A stretch of 64,000 bases of DNA from Bacillus sp. ZZV12-4809. Its GTDB lineage: Bacteria > Bacillota > Bacilli > Bacillales > Cytobacillaceae. The stretch covers positions 124,001-188,000 of the forward strand of contig NZ_VCRN01000007.1 in assembly GCF_009849585.1 (NCBI RefSeq). The letters are read 5' to 3'. The notes beneath the pieces are model-generated. The model did no database searches and had not been told where the DNA came from. It saw nothing but the letters and a program-made list of their open reading frames with translations. Below are positions 43,276-53,062 of the stretch, piece by piece. The translations under genes and the position numbers were made by a program. Each line of letters starts with the position of its first letter. Positions within the stretch are counted from its first letter, which is position 1.

Positions 43276-43390
43276 GTTATCACTCCTTAAGTTCCTTTAT
43301 ATAAAAAATAACATGGATTTGTTAAGTGAATATTATGGTAATGTTAAGAAAATTTCCGGATTTTTTTACATAAGTCCATTTGCATAAGCA

Positions 43391-43421
43391 TAAAAATAAG
43401 CAACCTAATAAGGCTGCTTAT
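43391..43421 (-). terminator. Terminator of tagO
   Basis: Minus strand ATAAGCAGCC, TTATTA loop, GGTTGCTTAT (ten pairs, one G–T), followed by TTTTTA. Confidence 0.88.
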
Positions 43422-43427
43422 ATATCT

Positions 43428-44489
43428 TTATCTATTTTTGGCAGAGGAAGCAACTCTGCTTTTCAGCCTTTTTAACAGCGGCTGATAATCCTTCCCCACT
43501 AATCCAATCACTTCCGCAAATAATTCAATTAAAAGCGCGATGACCGTGATGAATAATAGAGCCCCCCACACTTTTGCCTGAGAAAAGATGATCGCTGCAA
43601 GGCCGAAGAAAACTGAAATCGCATAAATCATCAATACCGTTTGCCTGTGTGTAAATCCTAAGTTCAATAAACAGTGATGCAGGTGGGATTTATCTGGTGC
43701 TGATAAAGGCTTTTTATTCACAATTCGTCTGATGATCGCAAAAAATGTATCTGATAGCGGCACACCCAAAATCAGAATCGGGATGATAAACGAAATCACT
43801 GTGACATTTTTAAAGCCCAATAGGGACAGCACACCAATGATATACCCTAAAAAAAGAGCTCCGGTATCACCCATGAATATCTTTGCCGGGTGAAAGTTGT
43901 AGAAGAGAAAGCCCAGTGTACTAACCAATACAAGGGTTGAAACAGCGATAACATAGGTATTCCCCATGATGATCGCCATACTTGATATGGTGATCAGCGC
44001 AATCGATGATACCCCCGCCGCCAAACCATCTAAACCATCAATCAGGTTGATTGCGTTCGTCACACCGACAATCCACAGGACTGTAATCGGAATGGCAAAA
44101 TAACCAAATTTAATTTCCCCGCCAAAAGGGGTATTGATGGAATTAACATCCACTCCGCCCCATAAAACAACAATTAAGGCAGCTGCAATCTGTACAATCA
44201 GCTTAATTCTCGCAGAAAGCTCATACTTATCATCCAATACACCTAGAATAACGATCAGCAAACTGCCCGCCAGAATGGGAATATGGTACTCCTTATCAGG
44301 CTGAAAAATGAGCATTCCAAGCAAAAAACTGATATATATCGCAAGCCCGCCTAATCGGGGCATTACTTTTTGATGAACTTTTCTATGGTTAGGCCGATCA
44401 GTAGCTCCTATTTTCAACGCCAATTTTTTTACAAAAGGGGTCATAATAACAGAGCATAAAAAACATAATACTAAGGTCAAGTAAAACAT
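43428..44489 (-). CDS. tagO: Undecaprenyl-phosphate GlcNAc-1-phosphate transferase TagO
   Basis: 353 residues, about ten to eleven membrane helices. Glycosyltransferase family 4 motifs: ATDRPNHRKVHQKVMPRLGG near 34–53, LDDKYELS near 85, VTNAINLIDGLDGLAAGVSS near 143–162, FMGDTGALFLGY near 207–218 and the His-rich loop DKSHLHHCLLNLGF near 268–281. It starts wall teichoic acid by loading GlcNAc-phosphate on undecaprenyl phosphate. Confidence 0.95.
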   Translation of the reverse strand: MFYLTLVLCFLCSVIMTPFVKKLALKIGATDRPNHRKVHQKVMPRLGGLAIYISFLLGMLIFQPDKEYHIPILAGSLLIVILGVLDDKYELSARIKLIVQIAAALIVVLWGGVDVNSINTPFGGEIKFGYFAIPITVLWIVGVTNAINLIDGLDGLAAGVSSIALITISSMAIIMGNTYVIAVSTLVLVSTLGFLFYNFHPAKIFMGDTGALFLGYIIGVLSLLGFKNVTVISFIIPILILGVPLSDTFFAIIRRIVNKKPLSAPDKSHLHHCLLNLGFTHRQTVLMIYAISVFFGLAAIIFSQAKVWGALLFITVIALLIELFAEVIGLVGKDYQPLLKRLKSRVASSAKNR

Positions 44490-44578
44490 AAAGACCCTCC
44501 TTATGAGTATAATGCCCCTATTTCACTTTCGGAATCAGGCATGTTTTTCCTAACAAATGTATGTATATACCGAGCCTA

Positions 44579-44587
44579 ATTATATCA
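44579..44587 (-). promoter_or_regulatory. Candidate extended -10 promoter of tagO
   Basis: Minus strand TGATATAAT (extended -10), about 90 bases upstream of tagO; no good -35 is seen. Confidence 0.4.
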
Positions 44588-44618
44588 TACATCTGCATCA
44601 AATAGCTTTTTTATTTTG

Positions 44619-44633
44619 ACCTGGCTTCCAGGT
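44619..44633. terminator. Short hairpin after csaB
   Basis: ACCTGG-CTT-CCAGGT. On the minus strand CAAAATAAAA follows, so it is a weak candidate terminator for the csaB operon. Confidence 0.35.
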
Positions 44634-44739
44634 ATATTACAAACTTCTAAAAAATTCCCTTCATCCTGATTCCTTATTTCGACATGAACTATTCATTCCT
44701 TTAATAAGACGTTCAAGGCGCCATAATAGTTACATGCTC

Positions 44740-45858
44740 TTAGCGTTTTTTCAGTGACCCCTCACCTATTTTATCCTCCTTCACCTCCTTTTCGAAATAT
44801 TGAATAGCTTTTTGAGCCGTACTGCCAGCTTCCCGCTGAAGGTGCCCGATTGTTTCCTTAAGATGCGCAGATTCCGCCCCTTTGTTTTGCAATGCGGCTC
44901 TTATCGCTTTTGAAAGAGATGATCCATTCCAGCCTTCGTCCATCACATGGCCAGCTACAGGCTGTCCGGCAATCTCGGCAAATGCTTCAATTTTCGGATC
45001 ATAAGAGATAGCAATGAAAGGAGTATAGGTAATTGAAGAAAAGATCAGGGCATGCAGCCTCATTCCAACCAGCAGATCTGACTTTCCGATGATGGCTATT
45101 TTTTCTTCAATGGAAGCATCAAAAGGAGCAATATAGCTCTTCTCCTTCATTTTGCCAGCCGTTTCTTTAGAAGCTTTTTCATCGTGTTTGCCGTGCATAG
45201 GAACAAAAACAATCTGCTTTCCTTCCTGTGCTAAGGTATCTAAAGCCTCTGCCATCTTGTATTTATAGTCTGCCGAAGACGGCCAATCTCTGACGGATAC
45301 TGTAACAACAGAATCTGTAAAGGCCTGCTTCTCCCACCAAATGCTGTTCTGCTCTGCAAGTTTTAGCCCTAATACAGGATCGGGCACAATTTCAATTGGA
45401 TTTTTGACTCCTATTCTTTCGAGCAGCTTTTTGGATGCCTGGTCGCGTACTGTTATCTCCGTTTTTCTTAATACTTTCTTTACAACAGCCCTGCTGAAAG
45501 GGTGGCGCAGCGGACCCATTCCTTGTGCATAGATAAATACCGGTTTTCTGATTAGATTTGCAAATTGAATAACGCCTGAATAATAGGGAATCGACCTAAG
45601 TTTCGTCTCATCCTGAAGAAGACTGCCCCCTCCGCTTATCAAGCCATCCGAAGCAACTAAGGCTTTGCATACCGCTAACACGCTCCAGCGGTCCACTGCC
45701 TTTACATTGTAAGTTTTCTCTGTAAGTGGAGGGTTATTCGATAGTACAGTTATATCAATTCCTGGTTCTTTATCCCGTAAAGCCTGGATGATCGAATAAA
45801 GAATCGCCTCATCCCCTACATTATCGAAACCGTAATAACCTGAAAGAACTACCTTCAT
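44740..45858 (-). CDS. csaB: Polysaccharide pyruvyl transferase CsaB
   Basis: 372 residues. The polysaccharide pyruvyl transferase fold shows SGYYGFDNVGDEAILYSII near 5–23, SGGGSLLQDETK near 96–107, YAQGMGPLRHPFSRA near 133–147 and GMRLHALIFSS near 268. CsaB adds pyruvate ketals to the secondary cell-wall polysaccharide, allowing SLH-domain proteins to bind. Last gene of a four-gene operon, three bases after the DUF5693 gene. Confidence 0.93.
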   Translation of the reverse strand: MKVVLSGYYGFDNVGDEAILYSIIQALRDKEPGIDITVLSNNPPLTEKTYNVKAVDRWSVLAVCKALVASDGLISGGGSLLQDETKLRSIPYYSGVIQFANLIRKPVFIYAQGMGPLRHPFSRAVVKKVLRKTEITVRDQASKKLLERIGVKNPIEIVPDPVLGLKLAEQNSIWWEKQAFTDSVVTVSVRDWPSSADYKYKMAEALDTLAQEGKQIVFVPMHGKHDEKASKETAGKMKEKSYIAPFDASIEEKIAIIGKSDLLVGMRLHALIFSSITYTPFIAISYDPKIEAFAEIAGQPVAGHVMDEGWNGSSLSKAIRAALQNKGAESAHLKETIGHLQREAGSTAQKAIQYFEKEVKEDKIGEGSLKKR

Positions 45859-45861
45859 TTA

Positions 45862-47733
45862 TTAACACCTCAGTTTCCATTTCTTCTCGTAAATGGATCG
45901 TCCTTGTTTAAATAAAAATATAAATAACAGGCCGATCACTAATCCTAATGCAAGGCTGTAAAAAGTCCTCAGAAGTGAAATATAGAGAGGTATATGCAAA
46001 TGGGTAAAGGTGTTAACAATAGATAAATACCCGATCACACCCGGTATAAGCAAATACAAGCCAATTTTTTGATGAAGCGGATAGATGTACAGCGCAAGCA
46101 CAAAGAATGGGAAGCCAATCAGAAATTCCTTCGTTCTCGGCCTTACATACATGACCTCTTCCAGCCATTGGCGAAAAGCCAGTTCAATGGAAGATACGCT
46201 CCCCGCATTTCCAGTCCGGCTTATATAGTACAAGCCGATAACGGCTATTAAACCAATAACAGCTAAATGCCAATACTGAACCTTCATGTTCAGAATGCCC
46301 TTGAGGTCCCGCCAAAGCGCATAAATCATGACAAATAGGATCGGAACGATGTAGGTCACCTTAACCCCGCGGAATGCTTCAATCTTCACCAAATATTCAT
46401 TTCCATTCAAAAGTGAAGTAATAATGATAATACCCGCAAAGCTGATTAGAGCCGCCCGGCCATATGGCAGGAATATCCCTTTCCTATTTTTAATTGGGAT
46501 GACAGCAAAAATCGGTGTAATAACGGCAACGAGTAAAGCAAGTCCCTGCAGCAGGACTTGGGTCTTCAGCAAAAAGGCTGCTGCCGCAATCAAAAATGTG
46601 CCTGCAAGCGCTGCATAGAATAAAGCCCGCCTGGAAAAAATCGCTTGTACAGCAATAGAGATGAAAAGGACAGCAGCCATCAAAGCCGGCAATTGACTCC
46701 AGAAAGGTACAGATATTGGATCAAATGCCTGGGCTTTACCAGCTTTATAATGGACTGGCATTTGGCTATTTATTGCCTGAATAAACTCTTCCGTGTTCAA
46801 AAGTGCTTCTTCAGGCTCTGCCACGTTCTCCACTCTAATGAATAGCGAACGGATATTCCTTTCCTTTACGGCCCGAACAGCCCTATCCACGCCTTCCTCG
46901 ATGCTTGGGACTTGATTCAAGTCAATGCTGTGCAGCCGGATCATATCAAAATCTATCGCTCTGGCCATTGTACCGATTCCAAGCTGATCGGCAAATTCAA
47001 TAGCATAAACGGCTATATTCTCATCCTTCAGCCTTTGTGCAAAGCTTTTGATCTTCTCTGCATCCGGATAGCCGATGACTTCATCACCGGAAATCAAAAG
47101 ATGATTTGATTTCTCATCTGCAAGATCAAGCAGCTGATTGAATACATATGGATCTTTTTCATTCAAGGAATTAGGCATTCTAAAAACGACTGAAAGATTT
47201 GCCTTCTTAATTTCATCTATAATTTCTTCCGTATAGCCAATTGGTGTTTCATTGAATTGGGCACTGTTCAGTGCAGGAAAATGAATAAATTCCTTGTTCG
47301 CAATTCTGACTGTTTCTTCTGCCTGAAAAACATCCGTGAGCCGGCTTGTCAGCTCGTTTTCATTTTGGATATGTATATAAGCTCCTTCATTAGAAACCCG
47401 GTCGGCTACACCTTCCAAGTCGCTATTCAGGATAGACATTTCCTGGATCCTTCCGCCGGTCAGGACGTTAATATCCCCTATGTCCTCCAGGCTATTTAAG
47501 GTTTCAGGCTGAATACTGACAGCATGCAGCCCGGCATCTTTCAAATCCCGCAATACATCTCCCAATTGCAGACTGGGATCCTTAGATACCAGTGATTGAA
47601 TATCCTGAAACGGAATAATCGTTTCATAATTCCGATTATTCCATTCAGCCTGATGCCTTTGCATAAGGCCAGGCAGCGTTAAAAGAAGAGATAGAATCAA
47701 TAAACCCAGAACAGCTTTTTTCAATCTCGACAT
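45862..47733 (-). CDS. DUF5693 family membrane protein
   Basis: 623 residues. An N-terminal membrane helix (about 8–24), a large extracellular domain (about 30–340) with repeated alpha/beta elements including VVFRMPNSLNEKDPYVFNQL, then eight to nine membrane helices (about 345–610). DUF5693 genes often stand beside csaB in Firmicutes and may take part in polysaccharide assembly or export; the reaction is unknown. It lies 23 bases after the flippase gene. Confidence 0.85.
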   Translation of the reverse strand: MSRLKKAVLGLLILSLLLTLPGLMQRHQAEWNNRNYETIIPFQDIQSLVSKDPSLQLGDVLRDLKDAGLHAVSIQPETLNSLEDIGDINVLTGGRIQEMSILNSDLEGVADRVSNEGAYIHIQNENELTSRLTDVFQAEETVRIANKEFIHFPALNSAQFNETPIGYTEEIIDEIKKANLSVVFRMPNSLNEKDPYVFNQLLDLADEKSNHLLISGDEVIGYPDAEKIKSFAQRLKDENIAVYAIEFADQLGIGTMARAIDFDMIRLHSIDLNQVPSIEEGVDRAVRAVKERNIRSLFIRVENVAEPEEALLNTEEFIQAINSQMPVHYKAGKAQAFDPISVPFWSQLPALMAAVLFISIAVQAIFSRRALFYAALAGTFLIAAAAFLLKTQVLLQGLALLVAVITPIFAVIPIKNRKGIFLPYGRAALISFAGIIIITSLLNGNEYLVKIEAFRGVKVTYIVPILFVMIYALWRDLKGILNMKVQYWHLAVIGLIAVIGLYYISRTGNAGSVSSIELAFRQWLEEVMYVRPRTKEFLIGFPFFVLALYIYPLHQKIGLYLLIPGVIGYLSIVNTFTHLHIPLYISLLRTFYSLALGLVIGLLFIFLFKQGRSIYEKKWKLRC

Positions 47734-47756
47734 CCTTTCAAAGAAAGCACCGAATG

Positions 47757-49322
47757 CTAATTTGTTCCTTTTGACTTCCCTTTGTTCAATAAAGGCAAGG
47801 AGGCGATTTCTGTTTTATCAATACCCCTTGTAATAAATAAAAGGATAAAGTAGATGAGGGCACCCGCTATAACGGCAGCTCCGGAAAATAGCAAAGCTTT
47901 CAATCTGCTCCAATGTTCAATATCTGCATAAAGAATCGAAAGACTAATGAGGCCGCCCATAATGATGGAAGAAATCACGACAGCGGAATCCTTCCATTTC
48001 CACACAGTGAAAGGAACTGCCTTCTTAATAAAAATCGTATTGGCAATAAAAATGACCACATACACGGCCAGTGTCGAGTAGGCTGCCCCAATTAGACCAA
48101 ACACGCCGACAAAGGTGATGTTAGCTGCTGCTTTAAGAACCACACCGCAGACAATGATATAGGCAGCCTGCTTGGCCAGATTAATCCCCTGCAAAATCCC
48201 TGTACCCAGTACAGATAGCGAAGTAAATACAGAACTAAAGCCGATGACCGCCAGCACAGCGCTTCCTTCCAAGTCTTTAAATAAAGCCATATTTAAAGGC
48301 AGACTTACTGCCAGCAGCCCGAATGCTGCGGGCCATGACACAAGATGCGTCAGACGGTGAGTTCTTTCCAGGATCCCCCTTGCCTTTTCATGGTTCTTTT
48401 CCGCCAGCGTCTCTGTTAATAGAGGGATAAGCGGAAGTACGATCGAGCTTGAGAACACAGTAGCGATTTGAACAAGTGACAGTCCCCGCCCGTAAATTCC
48501 ATACATATAGGTAATATTTTGGTCAATATCTGCTTTCTTTAGACTATATGGAATAGTCACAGAATCCACGAAGTTCAAAAGCGCCATCGTAATGGCCCCA
48601 ATACAAATCGGCAGGGAAATAAAGAGTATCGTTTTTCCTGTTTTAAAAAAATCGCTGTATGAATAGCGAAACCCTTCTGATTTGGGCTTTAAAGTAGAAC
48701 GGGCAAACAAAATCCGCAAGTAAACAGCGGAAGCGGCAGCCCCTAAAATGGAGCCAGCCATAATGCCGGCTGACACCGCCTCATCGGAATAATCTCTTTC
48801 AACAAGCACATAAGCAATCATCAGGATAAATGCCACCCGGATTAATTGCTCCAGCACCTGCGAAACGGCTGTTGGCCTAATATCCTGAAAGCCTTGAAAG
48901 TAGCCTCTGTACACAGCCATATAAGGTGCAACCAGAAGAGTGGCCGAAACAACAATTAAGGCTGACCGGGTGCTTGCGCCACCCAGTACCGCCGCTATCG
49001 GTGCAGAAAAGCTATAGATAAGCGTAAAACTGGTCAGCCCAAACAAAAAGGCCAAAATCACTGCAGTGACATATATTTTATAGATCTTCTCGTGATCTCC
49101 ATGCACATTTGCTTCAGAAATCAATTTGGAAATAGCAATCGGAATTCCTGCTACTGAAAGAATCAGCGCCACCATGTAGACAGGATAAACTAAGCTAAAA
49201 ATACCCAGCACTTCATCTCCGGCAATATTCTGTAGCGGTATGCGAAAAATGCTTCCAAGTATCTTTGATGTCAGAGTGGCAATGGATAAGATTAAGGTGC
49301 TTTTAATAAACGCTTGCTTCAT
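47757..49322 (-). CDS. Polysaccharide/lipid flippase of the MOP superfamily (SpoVB/YabM-like)
   Basis: 521 residues with about fourteen membrane helices, the usual length. The N-terminus KSTLILSIATLTSKILGSIF and GVLGIFSLVYPVYMVALILS-like helices match the SpoVB/MurJ group. The conserved ISEANVHGD loop near 68 is present. It probably flips a lipid-linked glycan for the wall polysaccharide modified by CsaB. Its start lies directly next to the tagA stop (49324), so the two are coupled. Confidence 0.85.
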   Translation of the reverse strand: MKQAFIKSTLILSIATLTSKILGSIFRIPLQNIAGDEVLGIFSLVYPVYMVALILSVAGIPIAISKLISEANVHGDHEKIYKIYVTAVILAFLFGLTSFTLIYSFSAPIAAVLGGASTRSALIVVSATLLVAPYMAVYRGYFQGFQDIRPTAVSQVLEQLIRVAFILMIAYVLVERDYSDEAVSAGIMAGSILGAAASAVYLRILFARSTLKPKSEGFRYSYSDFFKTGKTILFISLPICIGAITMALLNFVDSVTIPYSLKKADIDQNITYMYGIYGRGLSLVQIATVFSSSIVLPLIPLLTETLAEKNHEKARGILERTHRLTHLVSWPAAFGLLAVSLPLNMALFKDLEGSAVLAVIGFSSVFTSLSVLGTGILQGINLAKQAAYIIVCGVVLKAAANITFVGVFGLIGAAYSTLAVYVVIFIANTIFIKKAVPFTVWKWKDSAVVISSIIMGGLISLSILYADIEHWSRLKALLFSGAAVIAGALIYFILLFITRGIDKTEIASLPLLNKGKSKGTN

Positions 49323-49323
49323 G

Positions 49324-50055
49324 CTAGCTTCTTGCTTTCTGCGCTAAAATCTTGAAAGCGAATCTCGGCAGTGCCATCATCCGTCCAAAACGGCTTGGCT
49401 GCTTTAACAGCCTGTAAAACCATTCCAGATTCATCCTTTGCCAGATTTCCGGCGCTCTTTTCACGGTCCCGGCAATGACATCAAAACTGCCCCCGACACC
49501 AACAAACACACCTTTGTCAAATTGATGAATATTTTCAGCAATCCAATTTTCCTGCCTTGGCACGCCTAATGCCACAAAAATGAGATCCGGCCGCTTTTCA
49601 GCAATTTCCTGCTGAATATGTCTGCTTTTCCAGTCAAAAAACCCATTATGCGAACCGACTATTTTTAGCTGAGGAAATTGTTTTCCAACATTCCTTTCTG
49701 CCTTTTCCAGCGTTTCCTGCCTTGCCCCCAGCAGATACACACGGTGCTGGTGCCGGTCAGCTAAATGAAGCAAGTCCATCATCACATCATAGCCTGCTAC
49801 CCTCTCAGGCAGCGGTTTATTTAACAGCTTGGCCGCCTTTACCACACCAATCCCATCTGCCGTTACATAGGTCGCCTGTTCCACCACCTTCATATAGGAA
49901 GGTTCTTCATTGGCTTTCATTACAATTTCAGGATTTGCCGTTATCACAAAAGCTTTTTGTTCCGCATTTATATGATGCTGCAATTGATCAACAAATTGAG
50001 AGCGGGTTGCATGAACAAAAGGAACACCCAAAATGTCCACATGTTCTAAATTCAT
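49324..50055 (-). CDS. tagA: ManNAc transferase TagA (WecG/TagA/CpsF family)
   Basis: 243 residues from the ATG at 50055, which has AAGGAG seven bases upstream; an earlier in-frame start at 50073 lies before that site. Family landmarks: VFVITANPEIVMKA-type segment near 30–46, TADGIGVVKAAKLL near 61–74 with the catalytic Asp, GARQETLEKAERNV near 106, FVALGVPRQENWI near 160 and GVGGSFDVIAGTVKRAPE near 184. It adds ManNAc to the GlcNAc-lipid made by TagO, finishing the linkage unit. First gene of the operon. Confidence 0.95.
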   Translation of the reverse strand: MNLEHVDILGVPFVHATRSQFVDQLQHHINAEQKAFVITANPEIVMKANEEPSYMKVVEQATYVTADGIGVVKAAKLLNKPLPERVAGYDVMMDLLHLADRHQHRVYLLGARQETLEKAERNVGKQFPQLKIVGSHNGFFDWKSRHIQQEIAEKRPDLIFVALGVPRQENWIAENIHQFDKGVFVGVGGSFDVIAGTVKRAPEIWQRMNLEWFYRLLKQPSRFGRMMALPRFAFKILAQKARS

Positions 50056-50445
50056 AAGAAAACTCCTTGTCATCTTAAATTTTCTCCATTAATATACCAC
50101 AAAATATTAGCAGCCAATAATCGCCGCTTAATCATTCGAGGACAAGGATAGAGCAGGGCTTAAGTTGGAGTCAGCAGTATATCTGGATGTTTTTTCACCT
50201 CTCTGCAATGTATTCATGAATATTTCTTATAGAATAAGTGATTCATATTTTGAAGTAAATGAATGTAACGGATATTTACATTTCTTTAATTAGCTGAAAT
50301 CTTATTATTAAAAACTTAATATAAGAGGCCTGGAATGCTGCCAATAACTACAAGAAAGTGTAAATAATTCTCTAATTATCAAACCTGCATGAATAAATAA
50401 AAAACACTTGGCAAAACTTCATATAAAGTTAAGGGGGAATTTTAC
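50056..50445. other. Divergent intergenic region tagA / small acidic gene
   Basis: About 390 AT-rich bases with no gene seen. It must hold the promoters of the tagA operon and of the small gene at 50446, but none stands out. The visible base composition changes to more AT-rich from here to the end of the window. Confidence 0.4.
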
Positions 50446-50595
50446 TTGGCATTAAAAATATTTACCTTTTTTAAAAGGTCAATGCATTTAGATGAGACGG
50501 ATGAGATTTATTTCGTTCATGAGCACAACACGGAAGATCATTATTATGACAATTATGATGATTATGAAGAGGAAAACATTATTCAAAGAAACTAA
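50446..50595 (+). CDS. Small acidic Tyr/Asp-rich protein
   Basis: 49 residues from a TTG with AAGGGGG seven bases upstream, followed directly by a terminator. The N-terminal third is basic and aromatic (ALKIFTFFKRSMHLDE). The C-terminal third is strongly acidic and Tyr-rich (EDHYYDNYDDYEEENI). It is too short for most gene finders, but ribosome site, intact frame and tight terminator make it a convincing gene. No family recognised. A charged, tyrosine-rich tail could bind a metal or a cationic partner; this is speculation. Confidence 0.65.
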   Translation: MALKIFTFFKRSMHLDETDEIYFVHEHNTEDHYYDNYDDYEEENIIQRN

Positions 50596-50596
50596 A

Positions 50597-50626
50597 GGCG
50601 GGTCAATATTCGACCTGCCTTTTTTT
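50597..50626 (+). terminator. Terminator of the small acidic gene
   Basis: GGCGGGTC/GACCTGCC (eight pairs, one G–T) with a seven-base loop, followed by seven T. Confidence 0.92.
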
Positions 50627-50746
50627 GTATATTCGCAAAAGAAGTGTTAAACTATACCATTTTTATATGCATTTCAGATTAATGAATGGTGCCGTCAAAC
50701 ATGATATAATTCACTTAATAATTTCAAGTGCAAGAAGGAGAAAGAT

Positions 50747-52861
50747 ATGAAGAAAATATCAATAATTATTCCTATATATAATACAAAAGAGTTTCTTTCA
50801 GAATGCATAGATTCAGTAATTAATCAAACCTACTCTAACCTCGAGATTATTCTTATAAATGATGGTTCCAATAGTTCATGCAAAGAAGCTATTGAGAGTA
50901 TTGCTTCTAATGATTCCAGAATAAAATATATTCATTTGGATCAGAGAAGCGGAGTAGGTGCAGCAAGAAATATGGGTTTGGATAGGTCTACTGGGGATTA
51001 TGTATATTTCCTTGATAGCGATGACTATATCCCACAAAATACAATTGAATTACTTATTGAGAATATTAACAATTTCAATATACTCTCCGGGGTAATAAAA
51101 AAAACACATAAAAAAAATGAAAACGATTTGTTGGTAACTGACAATAACTTAATACAAAAAGAAGCTGTAACATTTTTTAAGAGTTTCTCTATTATACATT
51201 GTTTAATATCAAATCGCTTTATTAAGAAACACGAGCTAAGATTTTCTGAAGATGTTGATTGCTTTTCAGAGCTATCGTTTATAATGCCTTTAATTGCGTC
51301 CTTAGAGACAATTCCTCATTTGACAAATTGTCTCTACTATAAAAGAACTCGCAATGATCCTATATCTAATCCTTCACTTATGCAATTAGATTTAGAGACA
51401 AGGATTAACGACTTTTTAACCATCTTTAATAAAATGAAAGAAAAATACATGAAAAATGAGTTACTAAACAACTACTTGGATAAACAGTTTCTTAACTTCT
51501 ACCGTAAGGACATTGTTATGCATTTTATAGATCAGTCAAACATTCACCAAAATTTCAAGGCTGTAACTAATGCTGTAGAGAAACTTAGCATTTCCAACCT
51601 AAAAAATAGAAATCCTCTATTATTTTTGGAGATGTTTGCCCTTAAAAAGAAAAAAGCTAATTTTTTTAATAAAACAATAAGGCTTCATCATTTACTTAGA
51701 GATTTAAAGCATGCCCTTTCAGGTAGGACAAAATTTTATATTTATCTCTATAACCATTTATTTTCTCGTTTACCTTTAAAGGAAAAGACTATTGTTTTTG
51801 AAAGCTTTTTAGGCAAAAACTATTCAGATAGCCCGAAGAACATTTATGAATACATGATCAGTAAAAGTACGGATTATAAATTCATTTGGATATTCAACCA
51901 AGAAAGAGAAATACCTGGTAATGCGAAACAGGTAAAACGATTTAGCCTTGCTTATTATTATTATTTAGCTACTTCAAAATTTTGGGTAAGCAATTCAAGA
52001 CTACCGCTTCATCTTAAGAAGAGGGAAGGGAACATTTACTTGCAAACATGGCATGGGACTCCATTGAAAAAGCTCGTCTTCGATATGGAGGATATCCATT
52101 CTGCTAATCCAAATTACAAAAGTCATTTTTTTAAACAGTCTAGGAGATGGGACTACTTAATCTCTGCAAATCAATATTCATCTGATATTTTTAGAAGTGC
52201 ATTTAAGTTTGAGAAGGAAATGCTTGAGTTCGGTTATCCAAGAAATGATATTTTACATTCAAATAATAAAGAGGATACTGCTGCAGAAATAAAGAAAAAT
52301 TTAGGTTTACCCACAGATAAAAAAATTATACTTTATGCCCCTACTTGGAGAGATGATGAGTTCTATGAACCAGGTAAATATAAATTTAATCTGAAACTGG
52401 ACTTACATGAGATGAAAAAAAAGCTAGGGAACGATTATATTGTATTATTAAGGATGCATTATTTTATAGCAGATAATATTGAAATTTCAGGTCTAGAGGA
52501 TTTTGCATTTAACCTCTCTAAATATAATGATATAGCAGAATTATATCTAATCTCAGATATACTAATTACTGATTATTCATCAGTTTTCTTTGATTACTCT
52601 AACTTAAGGAGACCAATCTTATTTTTCACTTACGACTTAGAAAAATATCGTGATACATTAAGAGGCTTTTATATTGATATGGAAAAGGAAGTACCAGGTC
52701 CTTTATTAAAGACAACAGAGGAAATAATCGATTCCATTTTAAATATTGAAGATGTTGAAGAAAAGTACAGAGAAAGATATCAAAATTTTTACGATAGAAT
52801 TTGTCAGTGGGAAAAAGGAAATGCTACTGAGCAGGTAGTTAAGCAGGTATTCAAAATCTAA
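50747..52861 (+). CDS. Fusion of GT2 glycosyltransferase and TagF-type CDP-glycerol glycerophosphotransferase
   Basis: 704 residues. The N-terminal GT2 domain (about 1–230) has SIIIPIYNTKEFLSECIDSV, INDGSN, VGAARNMGLDRS and the DxD-like FLDSDDYI. After a helical link comes a TagF domain (about 345–700): FESFLGKNYSDSPKNIYEYM, catalytic His in LQTWHGTPLKKL, APTWRDDEF, second His in LLRMHYFI and ITDYSSVFFDYS. It should make or modify a glycerol-phosphate teichoic acid while adding a sugar. A single plus-strand gene with a long palindrome downstream. Ribosome site AGAAGGAGAAAG. Confidence 0.93.
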   Translation: MKKISIIIPIYNTKEFLSECIDSVINQTYSNLEIILINDGSNSSCKEAIESIASNDSRIKYIHLDQRSGVGAARNMGLDRSTGDYVYFLDSDDYIPQNTIELLIENINNFNILSGVIKKTHKKNENDLLVTDNNLIQKEAVTFFKSFSIIHCLISNRFIKKHELRFSEDVDCFSELSFIMPLIASLETIPHLTNCLYYKRTRNDPISNPSLMQLDLETRINDFLTIFNKMKEKYMKNELLNNYLDKQFLNFYRKDIVMHFIDQSNIHQNFKAVTNAVEKLSISNLKNRNPLLFLEMFALKKKKANFFNKTIRLHHLLRDLKHALSGRTKFYIYLYNHLFSRLPLKEKTIVFESFLGKNYSDSPKNIYEYMISKSTDYKFIWIFNQEREIPGNAKQVKRFSLAYYYYLATSKFWVSNSRLPLHLKKREGNIYLQTWHGTPLKKLVFDMEDIHSANPNYKSHFFKQSRRWDYLISANQYSSDIFRSAFKFEKEMLEFGYPRNDILHSNNKEDTAAEIKKNLGLPTDKKIILYAPTWRDDEFYEPGKYKFNLKLDLHEMKKKLGNDYIVLLRMHYFIADNIEISGLEDFAFNLSKYNDIAELYLISDILITDYSSVFFDYSNLRRPILFFTYDLEKYRDTLRGFYIDMEKEVPGPLLKTTEEIIDSILNIEDVEEKYRERYQNFYDRICQWEKGNATEQVVKQVFKI

Positions 52862-52919
52862 GTGTTCTTCTCATATCTTAACTTATGTAATCACTTTTGC
52901 GATTTTTAAATGAGCATTA

Positions 52920-52962
52920 GATGGACCCCAAAGGGCATTCAAAATGCCCTTTGGGGTCCATC
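52920..52962. repeat. Long perfect palindrome (20-bp stem) after the GT2–TagF gene
   Basis: Twenty base pairs (52920–52939 with 52943–52962) enclose a three-base loop. The core is GGACCCCAAAGGGCATT and its complement. No long T-run follows on either strand (CTTTATTA on the plus strand). It probably ends the GT2–TagF transcript and may work both ways. Confidence 0.8.
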
Positions 52963-53003
52963 CTTTATTACATAAAGTCTTTAGAAATAGGGCTTCCATA
53001 AAA

Positions 53004-53041
53004 ACGAAAAAGAGTGCCAAAAAAATTCATTTTGGCACTCT
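53004..53041 (-). terminator. Terminator of tagGH
   Basis: Stem AGAGTGCCAAAA/TTTTGGCACTCT (12 pairs) with a seven-base loop, followed on the minus strand by TTTTCGTTTT. Confidence 0.92.
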
Positions 53042-53062
53042 CTCATATATATATAATTGTCC

